64,000 nt of DNA from Clostridia bacterium. GTDB taxonomy: Bacteria > Bacillota > Clostridia > Oscillospirales > CAG-272. Each line of letters opens with the position of its first letter. Positions within the stretch are counted from its first letter, which is position 1. The stretch spans positions 17,552 through 81,551 of the forward strand of contig JAFVQU010000003.1 of NCBI GenBank assembly GCA_017504625.1. Reading direction: 5' to 3'. Below are positions 1-8,463 of the stretch, one piece after another. The notes below the pieces were generated by a model, which saw only the letters and a list, made by a program, of their open reading frames with translations, was not told the origin of the DNA and did no database searches. The position numbers were made by a program, and so were the translations under genes.

Positions 1-868
1 CGGTAGGAGTATAAACGTTGCCTGCCTTAGCCTGTCCGGAGGGAGTTTCCATATTGGCGGGAACTTCCTCATCGAAGAGCTGCCAAGCAAGCTCGGGGTA
101 GTCAATGAATACGTTTCTGTTACCCTGAATGCTTTCGACCGAGTCGTTTCTGCCCATTTCCCAGGTGTCAACGGGGTCAAGCTCGCACCAGTCGAGAAGA
201 ACGTCAACGCTCTCAAATACCTTGGTAACGCTTGTTGCGCCCCAATCGGAGTTCCATCTTACGTAAACGTAGAGGATGATTCTCGCAACGTCGCCCTTAG
301 CATAGTCTTCGGGTTCGTAATATCCGGAGGATTCGCCGAATTTCTTGCTGCTTCTATCACCGTTCACTCCCGCATTTTCGGGTCTGATGTGATGAAGGTC
401 AGCACCGCCACCCGAGGTGTTACCACCGCCAAGGCTCTGGGGCCATACGTGCTCACGGTTGCAAGCCCAAACGCCGTCCCATTGAGAAGGTACCATGGAG
501 ACGTCGGTGTAAAGAAGGGTTGCCTTCGTTGTGTCGCCGCCCTCACAGTCGGTATTCCAAACGAAATTCTTGCAATCGGTGTAACTTGCAGTCTCGTGAC
601 CTGCCTTCATGAGTGCATTCAGCGCGGATTGCAGCTCAGTGGGGGTTTTTGTTATAAGATTGTTATACGTATTGCTACCGGTGTAATAGTCAACGGCGTT
701 GTCTGACAACTCAGTACACGTTTCGTGACGCGTACCCCAGTTATCTATAACACTCGGATCATCGGGGGTGATGCTGACCCCATCTGCCGATGCCATCAAA
801 GGCAGGCTGGATATAATTATCACAACCGCCATTAAGAAGGCAAGTAATTTGATGTTTTTGACTTTCAT
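1..868 (-). CDS. Secreted endonuclease I family nuclease (3' end outside window)
   Basis: The reading frame opens at an ATG at 868-866 and stays open to the window edge (289 codons), so the C-terminus is missing. A GGAGGT ribosome binding site precedes the ATG. The N-terminus is a signal peptide: two Lys, then a hydrophobic stretch ending at about residue 28 (LPLMASA). The middle carries the endonuclease I signature: NREHVWPQS, then a Gly-rich loop, then DLHHIRP and VNGDRSSKKFG. In the family (Vibrio Vvn, Bacillus BsnI) the first block gives the catalytic His of the beta-beta-alpha metal site and the later residues complete the metal ligands. It is expected to degrade extracellular DNA or RNA non-specifically for nutrient scavenging. 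It was identified by motif; what follows the nuclease domain is unknown. Confidence 0.9.
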   Translation of the reverse strand, partial: MKVKNIKLLAFLMAVVIIISSLPLMASADGVSITPDDPSVIDNWGTRHETCTELSDNAVDYYTGSNTYNNLITKTPTELQSALNALMKAGHETASYTDCKNFVWNTDCEGGDTTKATLLYTDVSMVPSQWDGVWACNREHVWPQSLGGGNTSGGGADLHHIRPENAGVNGDRSSKKFGESSGYYEPEDYAKGDVARIILYVYVRWNSDWGATSVTKVFESVDVLLDWCELDPVDTWEMGRNDSVESIQGNRNVFIDYPELAWQLFDEEVPANMETPSGQAKAGNVYTPT

Positions 869-904
869 TTCTACCTCCATAGAATGTTTATTTGGTCACC
901 TTCT

Positions 905-933
905 ATTATGGCACATCCTGTCGAATTTGTCAA
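905..933 (-). promoter_or_regulatory. Sigma-A-type promoter of the endonuclease gene
   Basis: On the minus strand TTGACA (933-928) is followed after 17 bases by CATAAT (910-905), about 37 bases upstream of the start codon at 868. Confidence 0.75.
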
Positions 934-1079
934 TAATATTTTATATATATATATAACTTTGTATACATTGTCCCACAGGATTGTGCATTAGTGACAAAAT
1001 CTCGCAGGGCTTATTTTCACGCAAAAGGGAAGACGTTCAAATTACCAATAAAAAATGATGAAAAAAGATGTTTTCACCA

Positions 1080-1108
1080 TTGAAATATTTTTTTTCGTAT
1101 GTTATAAT
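1080..1108 (+). promoter_or_regulatory. Promoter of the FAD-dependent dehydrogenase
   Basis: TTGAAA (1080-1085), a 17-base spacer and a perfect TATAAT (1103-1108), about 65 bases before the start codon. Confidence 0.75.
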
Positions 1109-1172
1109 GAACTTAGCTAATGCAATTGAGGGCACTATATGTAAATATTAAATTTTAAAAGAGGTAGATTGA

Positions 1173-2537
1173 ATGAACTACGACATAATCATTATCGGCG
1201 CGGGCCCCGGAGGAATTTTTGCGGCATACGAGCTGATGCAAAAAAAGCCAAGCTTGAAGGTGGCTGTATTCGAGGCAGGGCATATGCTCAGCCGTCGTCA
1301 CTGCCCCATTGACGGCGATAAGATAAAGACCTGTATCGGATGTAAGAGCTGTTCTATAATGAGTGGCTTTGGCGGCGCGGGAGCTTTTTCCGACGGAAAA
1401 TATAATATCACAAACGATTTCGGCGGCTCGCTTTACGAGTACATAGGAAGAAAGCGCGCGCTTGATCTTATGCACTACGTTGACGAAATAAATATGAGCT
1501 ACGGCGGCGACGGATGCAAGCTTTACAGCACTGCGGGTACTCGCTTTAAGACGGTCTGCATTCAGAACGATCTGCATTTGCTTGATGCGTCGGTACGACA
1601 TCTCGGCACCGATATCAACTACGTCGTTCTTGAAAATCTCTACGCCTTTTTGGAGAGCAAGGTGGACTTTTTCTTTGACACTCCCGTAGAGACCATCGAG
1701 GTCATTGACGGAGGTTATTCTGTCAAATGTAAGGGTGCAATATACTCTTGTGAAAAATGCATAGTTTCTGTGGGAAGAAGCGGCAGTAAATGGATGGAAA
1801 AGGTTTGCAAGGAGCTTAAAATTCCCACCAAATCCAACCGCGTTGATATCGGCGTTCGCGTTGAGCTTCCCGCATCTGTATTCGCGCATCTGACCGACGA
1901 ATTGTATGAAAGTAAGATCGTATACCGCACCGAGACCTACGGTGACAAGGTGCGTACCTTCTGTATGAACCCCAAGGGTGCGGTCGTAAACGAGAACACC
2001 AACGGAATTATAACCGTCAACGGTCACAGCTATGAGGATCCCGCAAAGCAGACCGAAAATACTAACTTTGCACTGCTTGTGGCAAAGCATTTTTCAGAGC
2101 CCTTTAAGGATTCCAACGGATACGGCGAGTCTATCGCAAGACTCAGCAATATGCTTGGCGGTGGAGTTATCGTACAGCGCTTTGGCGATCTTATCCGCGG
2201 CAGACGCTCAACTCCCAAGAGAATTGAGGAAGCCTTTATCACGCCTACGCTTCAGGCAACTCCCGGCGACCTCAGCCTCGTTCTTCCCAAGCGAATTCTT
2301 GACGGTATTATCGAGATGATCTACGCGCTTGATAAGGTAGCCCCCGGTACTGCTAACGAGGATACCTTGCTTTACGGTGTAGAGGTCAAGTTCTACAATA
2401 TGGAGGTCGAGGTCAACGAAAAGCTTGAGAGCTGTTACCCCGGACTTTATATTATCGGTGACGGCAGCGGAATTACTCACTCGCTCTCGCACGCATCGGC
2501 AAGCGGCGTTCACGTTGCAAGAGATATTACACAGTAA
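1173..2537 (+). CDS. FAD-dependent dehydrogenase (COG2509-like)
   Basis: A 454-residue flavoprotein. The N-terminus has a dinucleotide-binding fold with GAGPGG at residues 9-14, followed by FEAG at the end of the second strand. A Cys cluster (TCIGCKSC, about 50-57) precedes SGFGGAGAFSDGK, a block typical of the uncharacterised 'FAD-dependent dehydrogenase' family. The C-terminus contains IIGDGSG, the second FAD-binding motif, followed by THSLSHASASG. Substrate is unknown. The start is preceded by AGAGGT. It has its own promoter and ends in a bidirectional terminator shared with the convergent lipoprotein gene. Family is fairly certain, function is not. Confidence 0.85.
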   Translation: MNYDIIIIGAGPGGIFAAYELMQKKPSLKVAVFEAGHMLSRRHCPIDGDKIKTCIGCKSCSIMSGFGGAGAFSDGKYNITNDFGGSLYEYIGRKRALDLMHYVDEINMSYGGDGCKLYSTAGTRFKTVCIQNDLHLLDASVRHLGTDINYVVLENLYAFLESKVDFFFDTPVETIEVIDGGYSVKCKGAIYSCEKCIVSVGRSGSKWMEKVCKELKIPTKSNRVDIGVRVELPASVFAHLTDELYESKIVYRTETYGDKVRTFCMNPKGAVVNENTNGIITVNGHSYEDPAKQTENTNFALLVAKHFSEPFKDSNGYGESIARLSNMLGGGVIVQRFGDLIRGRRSTPKRIEEAFITPTLQATPGDLSLVLPKRILDGIIEMIYALDKVAPGTANEDTLLYGVEVKFYNMEVEVNEKLESCYPGLYIIGDGSGITHSLSHASASGVHVARDITQ

Positions 2538-2550
2538 CAAACATAATAAA

Positions 2551-2587
2551 AAAAGCAGACCTCGTGTGAGGTCTGCTTTTGTTTTTT
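2551..2587. terminator. Bidirectional intrinsic terminator
   Basis: A 13-bp perfect stem (2551-2563 with 2568-2580) and a GTGT loop, with A-tract on one side and T-tract on the other. It serves the convergent genes ending at 2537 and 2586. Confidence 0.85.
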
Positions 2588-4757
2588 ATTTTTCAGGGAA
2601 ATTAAGTGTGTTGCAGGTCTTTGTTCCGTCCTCTTCGATAACTGCAAGAACGCACCCACGGTAGGAGGTCTTGGAGTTCCAGTTACAGGGAGCAATCTCA
2701 ACGGTTATCTCCTGGTCTTTGAATTCCTTGAGCCAGTTGTACTGACTTGCGCTCGAGGAATAGAGAAGTATCTTGGTGCTTCCGCTTGTAACGTAGATGT
2801 TCGTATAGTACTGAGCTTCAACAACCTCTATGCTTGCCTTGAACACGTATACCTCTGCGCCGTGGTCCTCGTTGTAGTCAAGGGCGTAGAAGTCCTGCGC
2901 GGTCTTATCGGTAATAAAGGAAACGGTAGAGTAGTCGTGAGAGCCGTAATTGTTTACGAGAACCTCGCAAGCATCAATGTTGGTTTGGCCGAAGCCCGAA
3001 GAACCGTCCTTAAGTCTGATGGCTCTCGTACCTCTGATGATAACCTCGTTACCAAGCTGAACCTTAGAGAGCTGCTCCTCGTCCATAATGACCGCGATAG
3101 CACCGCTCTCGTCGATGAGGTAGAAACCGGACTGGTTAACGAGAGAAGGACCAACGATACCCTTAACGGTGATGATCTCGCCAACGGTTGATCCGATAGC
3201 CTCACCAACGGTGATCGAGGGGATCTCCTCTTCGGAAATAGTAACGTTTACGGTCACGGTGTCAGAGGCGGTGACGCCGTTATAGGAAGCGGTTACTGTA
3301 ACGGTAGCGGTTCCGCTATTATTACAGTGCATTATGATCTTGCCTTCCTCGTTTGCAATAGAGATGACGTTCTCGTCGCTCGATGCGTAAGTAAGAGTTG
3401 CGTTCTCAAATCCGAGAAGAACAGAGGAAACGCTATCTACAAGCTCAAGCGCGGGGTCGCCTGTGTAGTTTGCTTCAAACTGGGGAACGCCGTAATACTT
3501 AACTGCGTGCTCTGCGGCGTTGTTTACGTCAAAGGTGAAGCCTTCGTCAACAACCTTTACGGGGAGGAAACGGAATACGCATCCTGCTACGGTTGACTTT
3601 GCGTTGAGGGCTACGAGATATACGGTGCATACCTTGCCGTCAAATGCGTCAAGCCAAGCAAAATCGCCGCCGTTGCACTGGGTGTAGGTGTAGGATCCCG
3701 TGGTTTCATCGAGATCGTTGATGTAGTAGTTAACAAATCCGCTACCGGGAACCTTCTTTACAAGAGCGGTGACCTTGAAAATCTGGGTGGTGATGTCCTC
3801 GGATACGGGAGTGTCGAGAATATCCTTAACGGTGGATACGGGGAAGGAAGCATCAGTCCAGTCATGGTTGCCATCGTCGTTGGAGATGAGAGTTACGCCT
3901 TCAAGCTGGTTACATCCAACGTATCCGTGCTTTGCTGCATTGTAGGACTCGTCAGCGAGTATCCAGTATGTCTTGGATGCCGCGATTTCTATCTTGTTGC
4001 CGATCTTAACTCTTGCGGCTGCGTCGCCATCGTAAACGTAGATGGAATCCGCGCCGTTAACGAGAATAAATCCGCAAGGCTTCATGCCGTTTGCGTATGT
4101 GATTCTTGCAACGATACCGCTAACGCGTACCTTTTCGCCCTCAGCGGCAGCTCTTGCCTCTGCAATAGTTGCCTCGGGGTATTCGGAAACGTCGACGTTG
4201 CCCTGATTTGACTCAAAGGAGATAAGTCTTGCGTTCTGTACCTCGGGAGTTCCGTTATAGTTCTGAAGAATACAGTGGAGAATTACAGTGTCGCCCTTGT
4301 ATGGTATCTCGTCAAGCTCGCTGTATCTGAGTGCGCCGTCTACGCTGTACGTGCCGTAGACCGAGATCTCGCCGGTCTCGTCGGTGATTACCATTCCGCC
4401 GTAAGTGGGATTGGTAACGGTCTTGATGGTGGCGCGGATGTAGTATCTTTCCTCGGTGATGTTGCCGGGCTCTCCGCAAAGCTCAATAGCTTCGGCGATA
4501 GTGATAAAGTCGTATTCGGGTTCGGGAGTAGTTGATTCGCTCTCATCCGTGGGCTCCTCGGTAGGCTCTTCGGAGGGCTCCTCGGAGGGAGTTTCTGTGG
4601 GAGCTTCGCTGGGAGTTTCGGAAGGCTCGTTCGTGGGCTCTTCTGTGGGAGCGTTTGTGGGCTCTTCTGTGGTCGTCTCTTCAACTATGCCACAGGCTAC
4701 TGCCGATACGATCATGAGAAGTACAAGCAAGAGGGATAAGATTCTTGAAATTTTCAT
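2586..4757 (-). CDS. Secreted OB-fold/Big2-domain lipoprotein
   Basis: A 723-residue surface lipoprotein with a lipobox ending at Cys22 (SAVAC). Residues about 26-80 are a Pro/Glu/Thr/Ser-rich linker built from EEPT/SEEP repeats, fitting a cell-wall spacer. Three or more stretches resemble the OB-fold nucleic-acid-binding domain of YhcR-type secreted nucleases, for example about 84-185 (ITIAEAI then a conserved ITDETGEISVYG turn), 200-300, and again near 510-610 and 620-720. Around 445-500 lies a bacterial Ig-like (Big2) segment with YASSDENVISI and GTATVTVTA. No nuclease catalytic motif is visible. It lies one gene away from a secreted endonuclease, so a role in binding extracellular nucleic acid is possible but inferred. 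Confidence 0.7.
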   Translation of the reverse strand: MKISRILSLLLVLLMIVSAVACGIVEETTTEEPTNAPTEEPTNEPSETPSEAPTETPSEEPSEEPTEEPTDESESTTPEPEYDFITIAEAIELCGEPGNITEERYYIRATIKTVTNPTYGGMVITDETGEISVYGTYSVDGALRYSELDEIPYKGDTVILHCILQNYNGTPEVQNARLISFESNQGNVDVSEYPEATIAEARAAAEGEKVRVSGIVARITYANGMKPCGFILVNGADSIYVYDGDAAARVKIGNKIEIAASKTYWILADESYNAAKHGYVGCNQLEGVTLISNDDGNHDWTDASFPVSTVKDILDTPVSEDITTQIFKVTALVKKVPGSGFVNYYINDLDETTGSYTYTQCNGGDFAWLDAFDGKVCTVYLVALNAKSTVAGCVFRFLPVKVVDEGFTFDVNNAAEHAVKYYGVPQFEANYTGDPALELVDSVSSVLLGFENATLTYASSDENVISIANEEGKIIMHCNNSGTATVTVTASYNGVTASDTVTVNVTISEEEIPSITVGEAIGSTVGEIITVKGIVGPSLVNQSGFYLIDESGAIAVIMDEEQLSKVQLGNEVIIRGTRAIRLKDGSSGFGQTNIDACEVLVNNYGSHDYSTVSFITDKTAQDFYALDYNEDHGAEVYVFKASIEVVEAQYYTNIYVTSGSTKILLYSSSASQYNWLKEFKDQEITVEIAPCNWNSKTSYRGCVLAVIEEDGTKTCNTLNFPEK

Positions 4758-4789
4758 ATAATTCTCCTTAATAAAATATGTGCGTATAT

Positions 4790-4818
4790 ATTTTACATTA
4801 AAAGAGCGGTAAAGTCAA
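4790..4818 (-). promoter_or_regulatory. Promoter of the OB-fold lipoprotein
   Basis: Minus strand TTGACT (4818-4813), 17-base spacer, TAAAAT (4795-4790). Confidence 0.65.
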
Positions 4819-4928
4819 CATAAAACACGATATTTCAGCAAAAAAACCGTCTTTTTTTATATTTTGTTTCAACAACCAAGGTGAGAACTGCAAGTTTGAT
4901 CCCAATACGACTTTAAGTGCTAAAAAAC

Positions 4929-4957
4929 TTGACAAAAACGGTAAAATCTAATATAAT
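4929..4957 (+). promoter_or_regulatory. Promoter upstream of the unknown gene, rbfA and nrnA
   Basis: TTGACA (4929-4934), 17 bases, TATAAT (4952-4957): a full consensus promoter about 30 bases before the GTG start. Confidence 0.8.
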
Positions 4958-4987
4958 TGTCTTAGTAAAAAGCTTGGAGGCGTTAGA

Positions 4988-5899
4988 GTGAGGATAATTC
5001 GCGATAATATCTATCTTTTTTCGGTCGCAAGGTCTTGCCCCGGCAAAATCGTGGCGTGTCGCACGAATGATGGCGACGGCGCGGTAGGGAAGAATATCAA
5101 CGACGTTATCGCGTTTGACAAAGTTGATCTTGATTATGCCTTTTCGCGCGAGGGCAACGAGGAGTACAGGAGCGTATGTCTTTCCTGTCAATATCGCGGA
5201 GAGAGGAAAGCGGTCGCGTTTTTCGACTTCATGTGCCGTTCGTCATCCTTGTGCCTTGCAGTAGTATTTGATTTTGAAATATCTTCCTCAGCGAAGGCGA
5301 TGAATGCGCTCGGTTACGGTAATGCCGACCTTGCCCCTTCGCTCACAAGGCTTTGCGATGACAGCTTTTCAATCGCAGATCACGAGGCTTTTATGTATAT
5401 AGCCTACGTTTACGGCTGCATTGCGCCGCTTGGCGAGCTTCGGGCGTGTCGTTCGTTTAACAGTGCTGAATTGCTGCGCAGATACGTTAATTTAGCCGCC
5501 GATTTCATTGGAGTTGAGGTCGAATACTCGACCAAAAACGACCAAAATATTACATACTTCAATGACGAAAGATCAGTTTTTGCGGGCGGAATATGCGCCT
5601 CAGCTATACTGATCTCGTCAATACTTGCCCGTAAATTCTCAGATCTTGGCATGCTTTACGTTGAGGTCGTAATGGGTCGTGACGGCGCGTCTGTCTGCTT
5701 TGGGATAGATACAAAAAACGCTCTTGCGTTTGACAGCGCGAAATTCCTTGGCGACGTCGCGGATTCTTACGGTGTTTTGCTTGACAGGATCACCACGCGG
5801 CAGGGAGTGTCGCTCTTGCTCGTTCCGTTCTACGTTGACGTAGGTCTTGCGGAGGTCAAGGAGCGCGATATGTATCCGAGCATATCGGAATTTCTTTAA
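4988..5899 (+). CDS. Protein of unknown function upstream of rbfA
   Basis: A 303-residue soluble-looking protein with a GTG start eight bases after a GGAGG site. I do not recognise its family. It has several Cys residues early on (FSVARSCPG, VCLSCQYRG), no signal peptide and no clear membrane segment, and a C-terminal half with alternating hydrophobic beta/alpha character. It could be a degenerate sensor or GHKL-like fold, but no ATP-binding N, G1 or G2 box is visible, so this is not claimed. It sits in the place where infB often precedes rbfA in Firmicutes and shares a strong promoter with it. The 78-base gap to rbfA has no terminator, so co-transcription is likely. Confidence 0.7.
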   Translation: MRIIRDNIYLFSVARSCPGKIVACRTNDGDGAVGKNINDVIAFDKVDLDYAFSREGNEEYRSVCLSCQYRGERKAVAFFDFMCRSSSLCLAVVFDFEISSSAKAMNALGYGNADLAPSLTRLCDDSFSIADHEAFMYIAYVYGCIAPLGELRACRSFNSAELLRRYVNLAADFIGVEVEYSTKNDQNITYFNDERSVFAGGICASAILISSILARKFSDLGMLYVEVVMGRDGASVCFGIDTKNALAFDSAKFLGDVADSYGVLLDRITTRQGVSLLLVPFYVDVGLAEVKERDMYPSISEFL

Positions 5900-5977
5900 T
5901 ATCGGAATAACGAAGAAAATAATAAGACAATAATAGAAAATGAGAAATGTCGCTAAAGCGGCAGAGAGGAAAGCAAC

Positions 5978-6355
5978 ATGGCAAAATACAGAAGAGAGAG
6001 AATAAACGACGAATTCAGAAACGAGATCGCGATCATACTCCGTGAGGTCAAGGATCCAAGAGTTGCAAAGGCTTTTGTCAGCGTGACCGCGGCGGAGGTG
6101 ACTCCCGATCTTAAGTTTGCGAAGGTATACTATTCGTCGCTTATGGGAGATAAAAAAGAGGTCAAGCGCGGACTTATCTCAAGTGCGGGATTTATCAGAG
6201 GTCAGATCGCGAAGAGAATGAATCTTCGCGTAACCCCCGAGATAAGCTTCGTTGAGGACGGTTCTATAGAGTATGGAGCAAAGATCTCTAAGATACTTGA
6301 GGGAATTACAATCACAGACCCCGACGGAGAAGACGAAACCGACGGAGAGAACTGA
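5978..6355 (+). CDS. rbfA: Ribosome-binding factor A
   Basis: A 125-residue protein with the RbfA KH-like fold. Recognisable blocks are RRERINDEFRNEIAIIL at the N-terminus, VKDPRV, SVTAAEVTPDLKFAKVYYS in the middle and LRVTPEISFVEDGSIEYG near residue 100. RbfA binds the 30S precursor and helps mature the 5' end of 16S rRNA, especially in the cold. The C-terminal tail is acidic (DPDGEDETDGEN). It is preceded by an AGAGAGGA ribosome binding site. nrnA follows after 3 bases, the usual neighbour order, though infB and truB are not next to it here. Confidence 0.95.
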   Translation: MAKYRRERINDEFRNEIAIILREVKDPRVAKAFVSVTAAEVTPDLKFAKVYYSSLMGDKKEVKRGLISSAGFIRGQIAKRMNLRVTPEISFVEDGSIEYGAKISKILEGITITDPDGEDETDGEN

Positions 6356-6358
6356 TAA

Positions 6359-7375
6359 ATGAACGATGTAGCAGAGTTTGTCGCGCTTAGCGCAAGTGAC
6401 GTTGCCGAAGCACTTTGTAAGAAGGACAATATACTTATACTTTTTCATCATAATCCCGACGGCGATGCGTCAGGAAGCGCGTTTGCACTCAAAAGCTTTC
6501 TTGATAGCGTAGGAAAGAGAGCGGTATGCCTCTGTCCCGATGAGATGCCCGAAAGATTACTGTTTATTTCTGACGGATTGCAGGAGAAGGTTACCGCAGA
6601 GGCGTTGCCCGAGGACTTTGTTCCCGAGCTTATACTTTCGGTGGACACGGCATCGCCCTCGCAGCTCGGAACACTCTACGAGAGCTATCGGGGCAAGATC
6701 GACGCTATGATAGATCATCACGGCAAGGGAACTCCGTACGCGGACAACTATATAGTGCCCACGGCGTCGTCGTGCGGCGAGGTTCTGTACGGTGTGATAC
6801 GCGATATGGCTCAACGGCTTGGAGTAGATATTCCGCTTCGCACTAAAAGCCTTATCTACACTGCGATAAGCTCAGATACGGGATGCTTCAGATACAGCAA
6901 CGTGGCGCCTTCAACTCACAACGTTGCGGCAGAGCTTATTGAGAGCGGAGTTGACTCGGCGGATATAAACCACAAGCTTTTCGGCATGAAGAGCCTAAAG
7001 CAGATGCAGGTAGAGCATGCGGGCTTTGAGAGAATGAATATGCACCTTGGCGGAAAGCTGGCGATAATTACGTTCCCGTATGATCTTAAGGAACAGTACG
7101 GTGCGGAAAACGAGCATCTTGAAACGCTTGTTGACGTTGCGAGATGTATTCGCGGAGTTGAGGTGGCGGCGGTTATCAAGCAACCCGAGGCTGAGAACAG
7201 ATTTCGCGTATCAATGCGATCCTCATGCGATCTTGACGTTTCGGAAATATGCGCGCTTTACGGCGGAGGTGGACACGTCCGCGCGGCAGGATGCACGATA
7301 GTGGCGGATTCGATACTTTCTGCGGAAATGACGGTAGTTCTCGCAATAGAGCAGCGGATGCTCGAGGAAGAATAA
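6359..7375 (+). CDS. nrnA: Oligoribonuclease / pAp phosphatase NrnA (DHH family)
   Basis: A 338-residue DHH/DHHA1 phosphoesterase. Motif I is HHNPDGDASGSA (about 29-40), motif II has SVDTASP, the DHH motif itself is MIDHHGKG, and motif IV contains SSDTGCFRYSN. The C-terminal DHHA1 domain ends in the glycine-rich ALYGGGGHVRAAGC. The enzyme uses Mn2+ to hydrolyse short oligoribonucleotides and to dephosphorylate 3'-phosphoadenosine 5'-phosphate. It starts 3 bases after rbfA, so translation is probably coupled. A terminator follows directly. Confidence 0.93.
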   Translation: MNDVAEFVALSASDVAEALCKKDNILILFHHNPDGDASGSAFALKSFLDSVGKRAVCLCPDEMPERLLFISDGLQEKVTAEALPEDFVPELILSVDTASPSQLGTLYESYRGKIDAMIDHHGKGTPYADNYIVPTASSCGEVLYGVIRDMAQRLGVDIPLRTKSLIYTAISSDTGCFRYSNVAPSTHNVAAELIESGVDSADINHKLFGMKSLKQMQVEHAGFERMNMHLGGKLAIITFPYDLKEQYGAENEHLETLVDVARCIRGVEVAAVIKQPEAENRFRVSMRSSCDLDVSEICALYGGGGHVRAAGCTIVADSILSAEMTVVLAIEQRMLEEE

Positions 7376-7405
7376 AAAAGGAATTGCAATCGCAATTCCT
7401 TTTTT
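7375..7405. terminator. Bidirectional terminator after nrnA
   Basis: GGAATTGC (7380-7387) pairs with GCAATTCC (7392-7399) with A- and T-tracts outside, between the convergent nrnA and LRR lipoprotein genes. Confidence 0.85.
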
Positions 7406-7420
7406 GTTTATTTGATCTTA

Positions 7421-8236
7421 TTATTCGGCCTCGGTAGCATCCTCGGCTACGTTTCTCATTTCCGCAACGTACTTAGCGGCGTAAGAATCTGCGGGTGCAG
7501 TGATATAATCCTTATTGATTCCGCTGAACGCGAATTCACCGATGCTCTCGATAGAAGCGGAGAGCTTGATAGCACCCTCGCTGTTAAGTGCGGTGCAATC
7601 GGCAAACGCGAGGTCACCGATGGACTTGAGAGCTTCGGAAGCGGTAAATGCGGTAAGCTTTTCGCAGTTGTTGAACGCGAAAACGCCGATAGAGCTTACG
7701 CTTTCGGGAAGAGCAACAGTTTCAAGAGCTGAGCAGTTCATAAAGGTGTAATCCGCGATGGCGGTAATGCCATCACCCTCGAACACGACAGATTTAAGAT
7801 TGGTACATCCCATAAATGCGCCCTTGCCGATAGAGGTAACGGATGCGGGGATAACGATAGTTTCAAGCGAGGTGCAACCCGCAAAAGCCCAGTCACCGAT
7901 AGAGGTAACAGTGTCGGGAATAGTAAATGCGGTAGCTGCGGTAGTATAATAGAAGGCTTCGTTTCCAATCGCAACAACGGTACGCTCACCGCGGTTAGCA
8001 TCACCGACCTTTGCGGGAATTACTATCTCGTGCTCGGTGTAAAGACCGACGTAATCGGTAATAGATGCGTTCTCACCGCCGACCGACTTGAAGGAAAGAG
8101 TTCCGGTTTCGATCTTATGCTCGGTAGAGGGCGCAACGTAATCGTTTATAGAAGTGAAATCCTGTTGCTCCTTAGCGCAGGACGCGAACGCAAAAATAAG
8201 CATTATTGCGGCAAGGATAATTGCAATTTTCTTCAT
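7421..8236 (-). CDS. BspA-type leucine-rich-repeat lipoprotein
   Basis: The start used is the ATG at 8236, which has GGAGG eight bases upstream; an upstream in-frame ATG has none. The 271-residue product begins with a lipoprotein signal (MKKIAIILAA) ending at Cys20. From about residue 80 onward it consists of BspA/Treponema-type LRR units of about 23 residues with the pattern IP-x-TVTSIG-x-AFAGCTSLETI. Such proteins are anchored to the membrane and display the repeat array outside, often for adhesion or protein binding. The function here is not known. It is monocistronic. A larger relative lies at 17504-18703. Confidence 0.88.
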   Translation of the reverse strand: MKKIAIILAAIMLIFAFASCAKEQQDFTSINDYVAPSTEHKIETGTLSFKSVGGENASITDYVGLYTEHEIVIPAKVGDANRGERTVVAIGNEAFYYTTAATAFTIPDTVTSIGDWAFAGCTSLETIVIPASVTSIGKGAFMGCTNLKSVVFEGDGITAIADYTFMNCSALETVALPESVSSIGVFAFNNCEKLTAFTASEALKSIGDLAFADCTALNSEGAIKLSASIESIGEFAFSGINKDYITAPADSYAAKYVAEMRNVAEDATEAE

Positions 8237-8277
8237 TTGTAAGCCTCCGTTATAGATAAAATAAACCATACACAAAA

Positions 8278-8306
8278 ATTATACAACAAAACGACTCAAA
8301 TGTCAA
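8278..8306 (-). promoter_or_regulatory. Promoter of the LRR lipoprotein
   Basis: Minus strand TTGACA (8306-8301), 17 bases, TATAAT (8283-8278): full consensus. Confidence 0.8.
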
Positions 8307-8374
8307 GGCTTTAGCTTTATTTTTGAACAAGTGTTTATCAATATTTTAGCATAGGCGGTTTTTTTGCCTCCATA

Positions 8375-8403
8375 TTGAAAAAAACCGAAATGTGTGCTAT
8401 AAT
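8375..8403 (+). promoter_or_regulatory. Promoter of the YifB/ComM ATPase
   Basis: TTGAAA (8375-8380), 17 bases, TATAAT (8398-8403). Confidence 0.75.
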
Positions 8404-8463
8404 GAGGTATATTTGAGTATGATCGTCCCATAAATAACGATATGGGGCAGGAAAGGATGAAAA

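Larger units (their letters stand above)
869..1172. other. Divergent intergenic region with two promoters
   Basis: These 304 bases separate the divergent endonuclease and dehydrogenase genes. They hold one promoter for each. The stretch between about 934 and 1079 shows no hairpin, repeat or ORF that I can support. Confidence 0.6.

Noticed and set aside
1155-2090. A 311-codon minus-strand ORF opposite the FAD dehydrogenase
   Set aside because: Overlaps a gene with clear FAD motifs, promoter and ribosome binding site on the plus strand.
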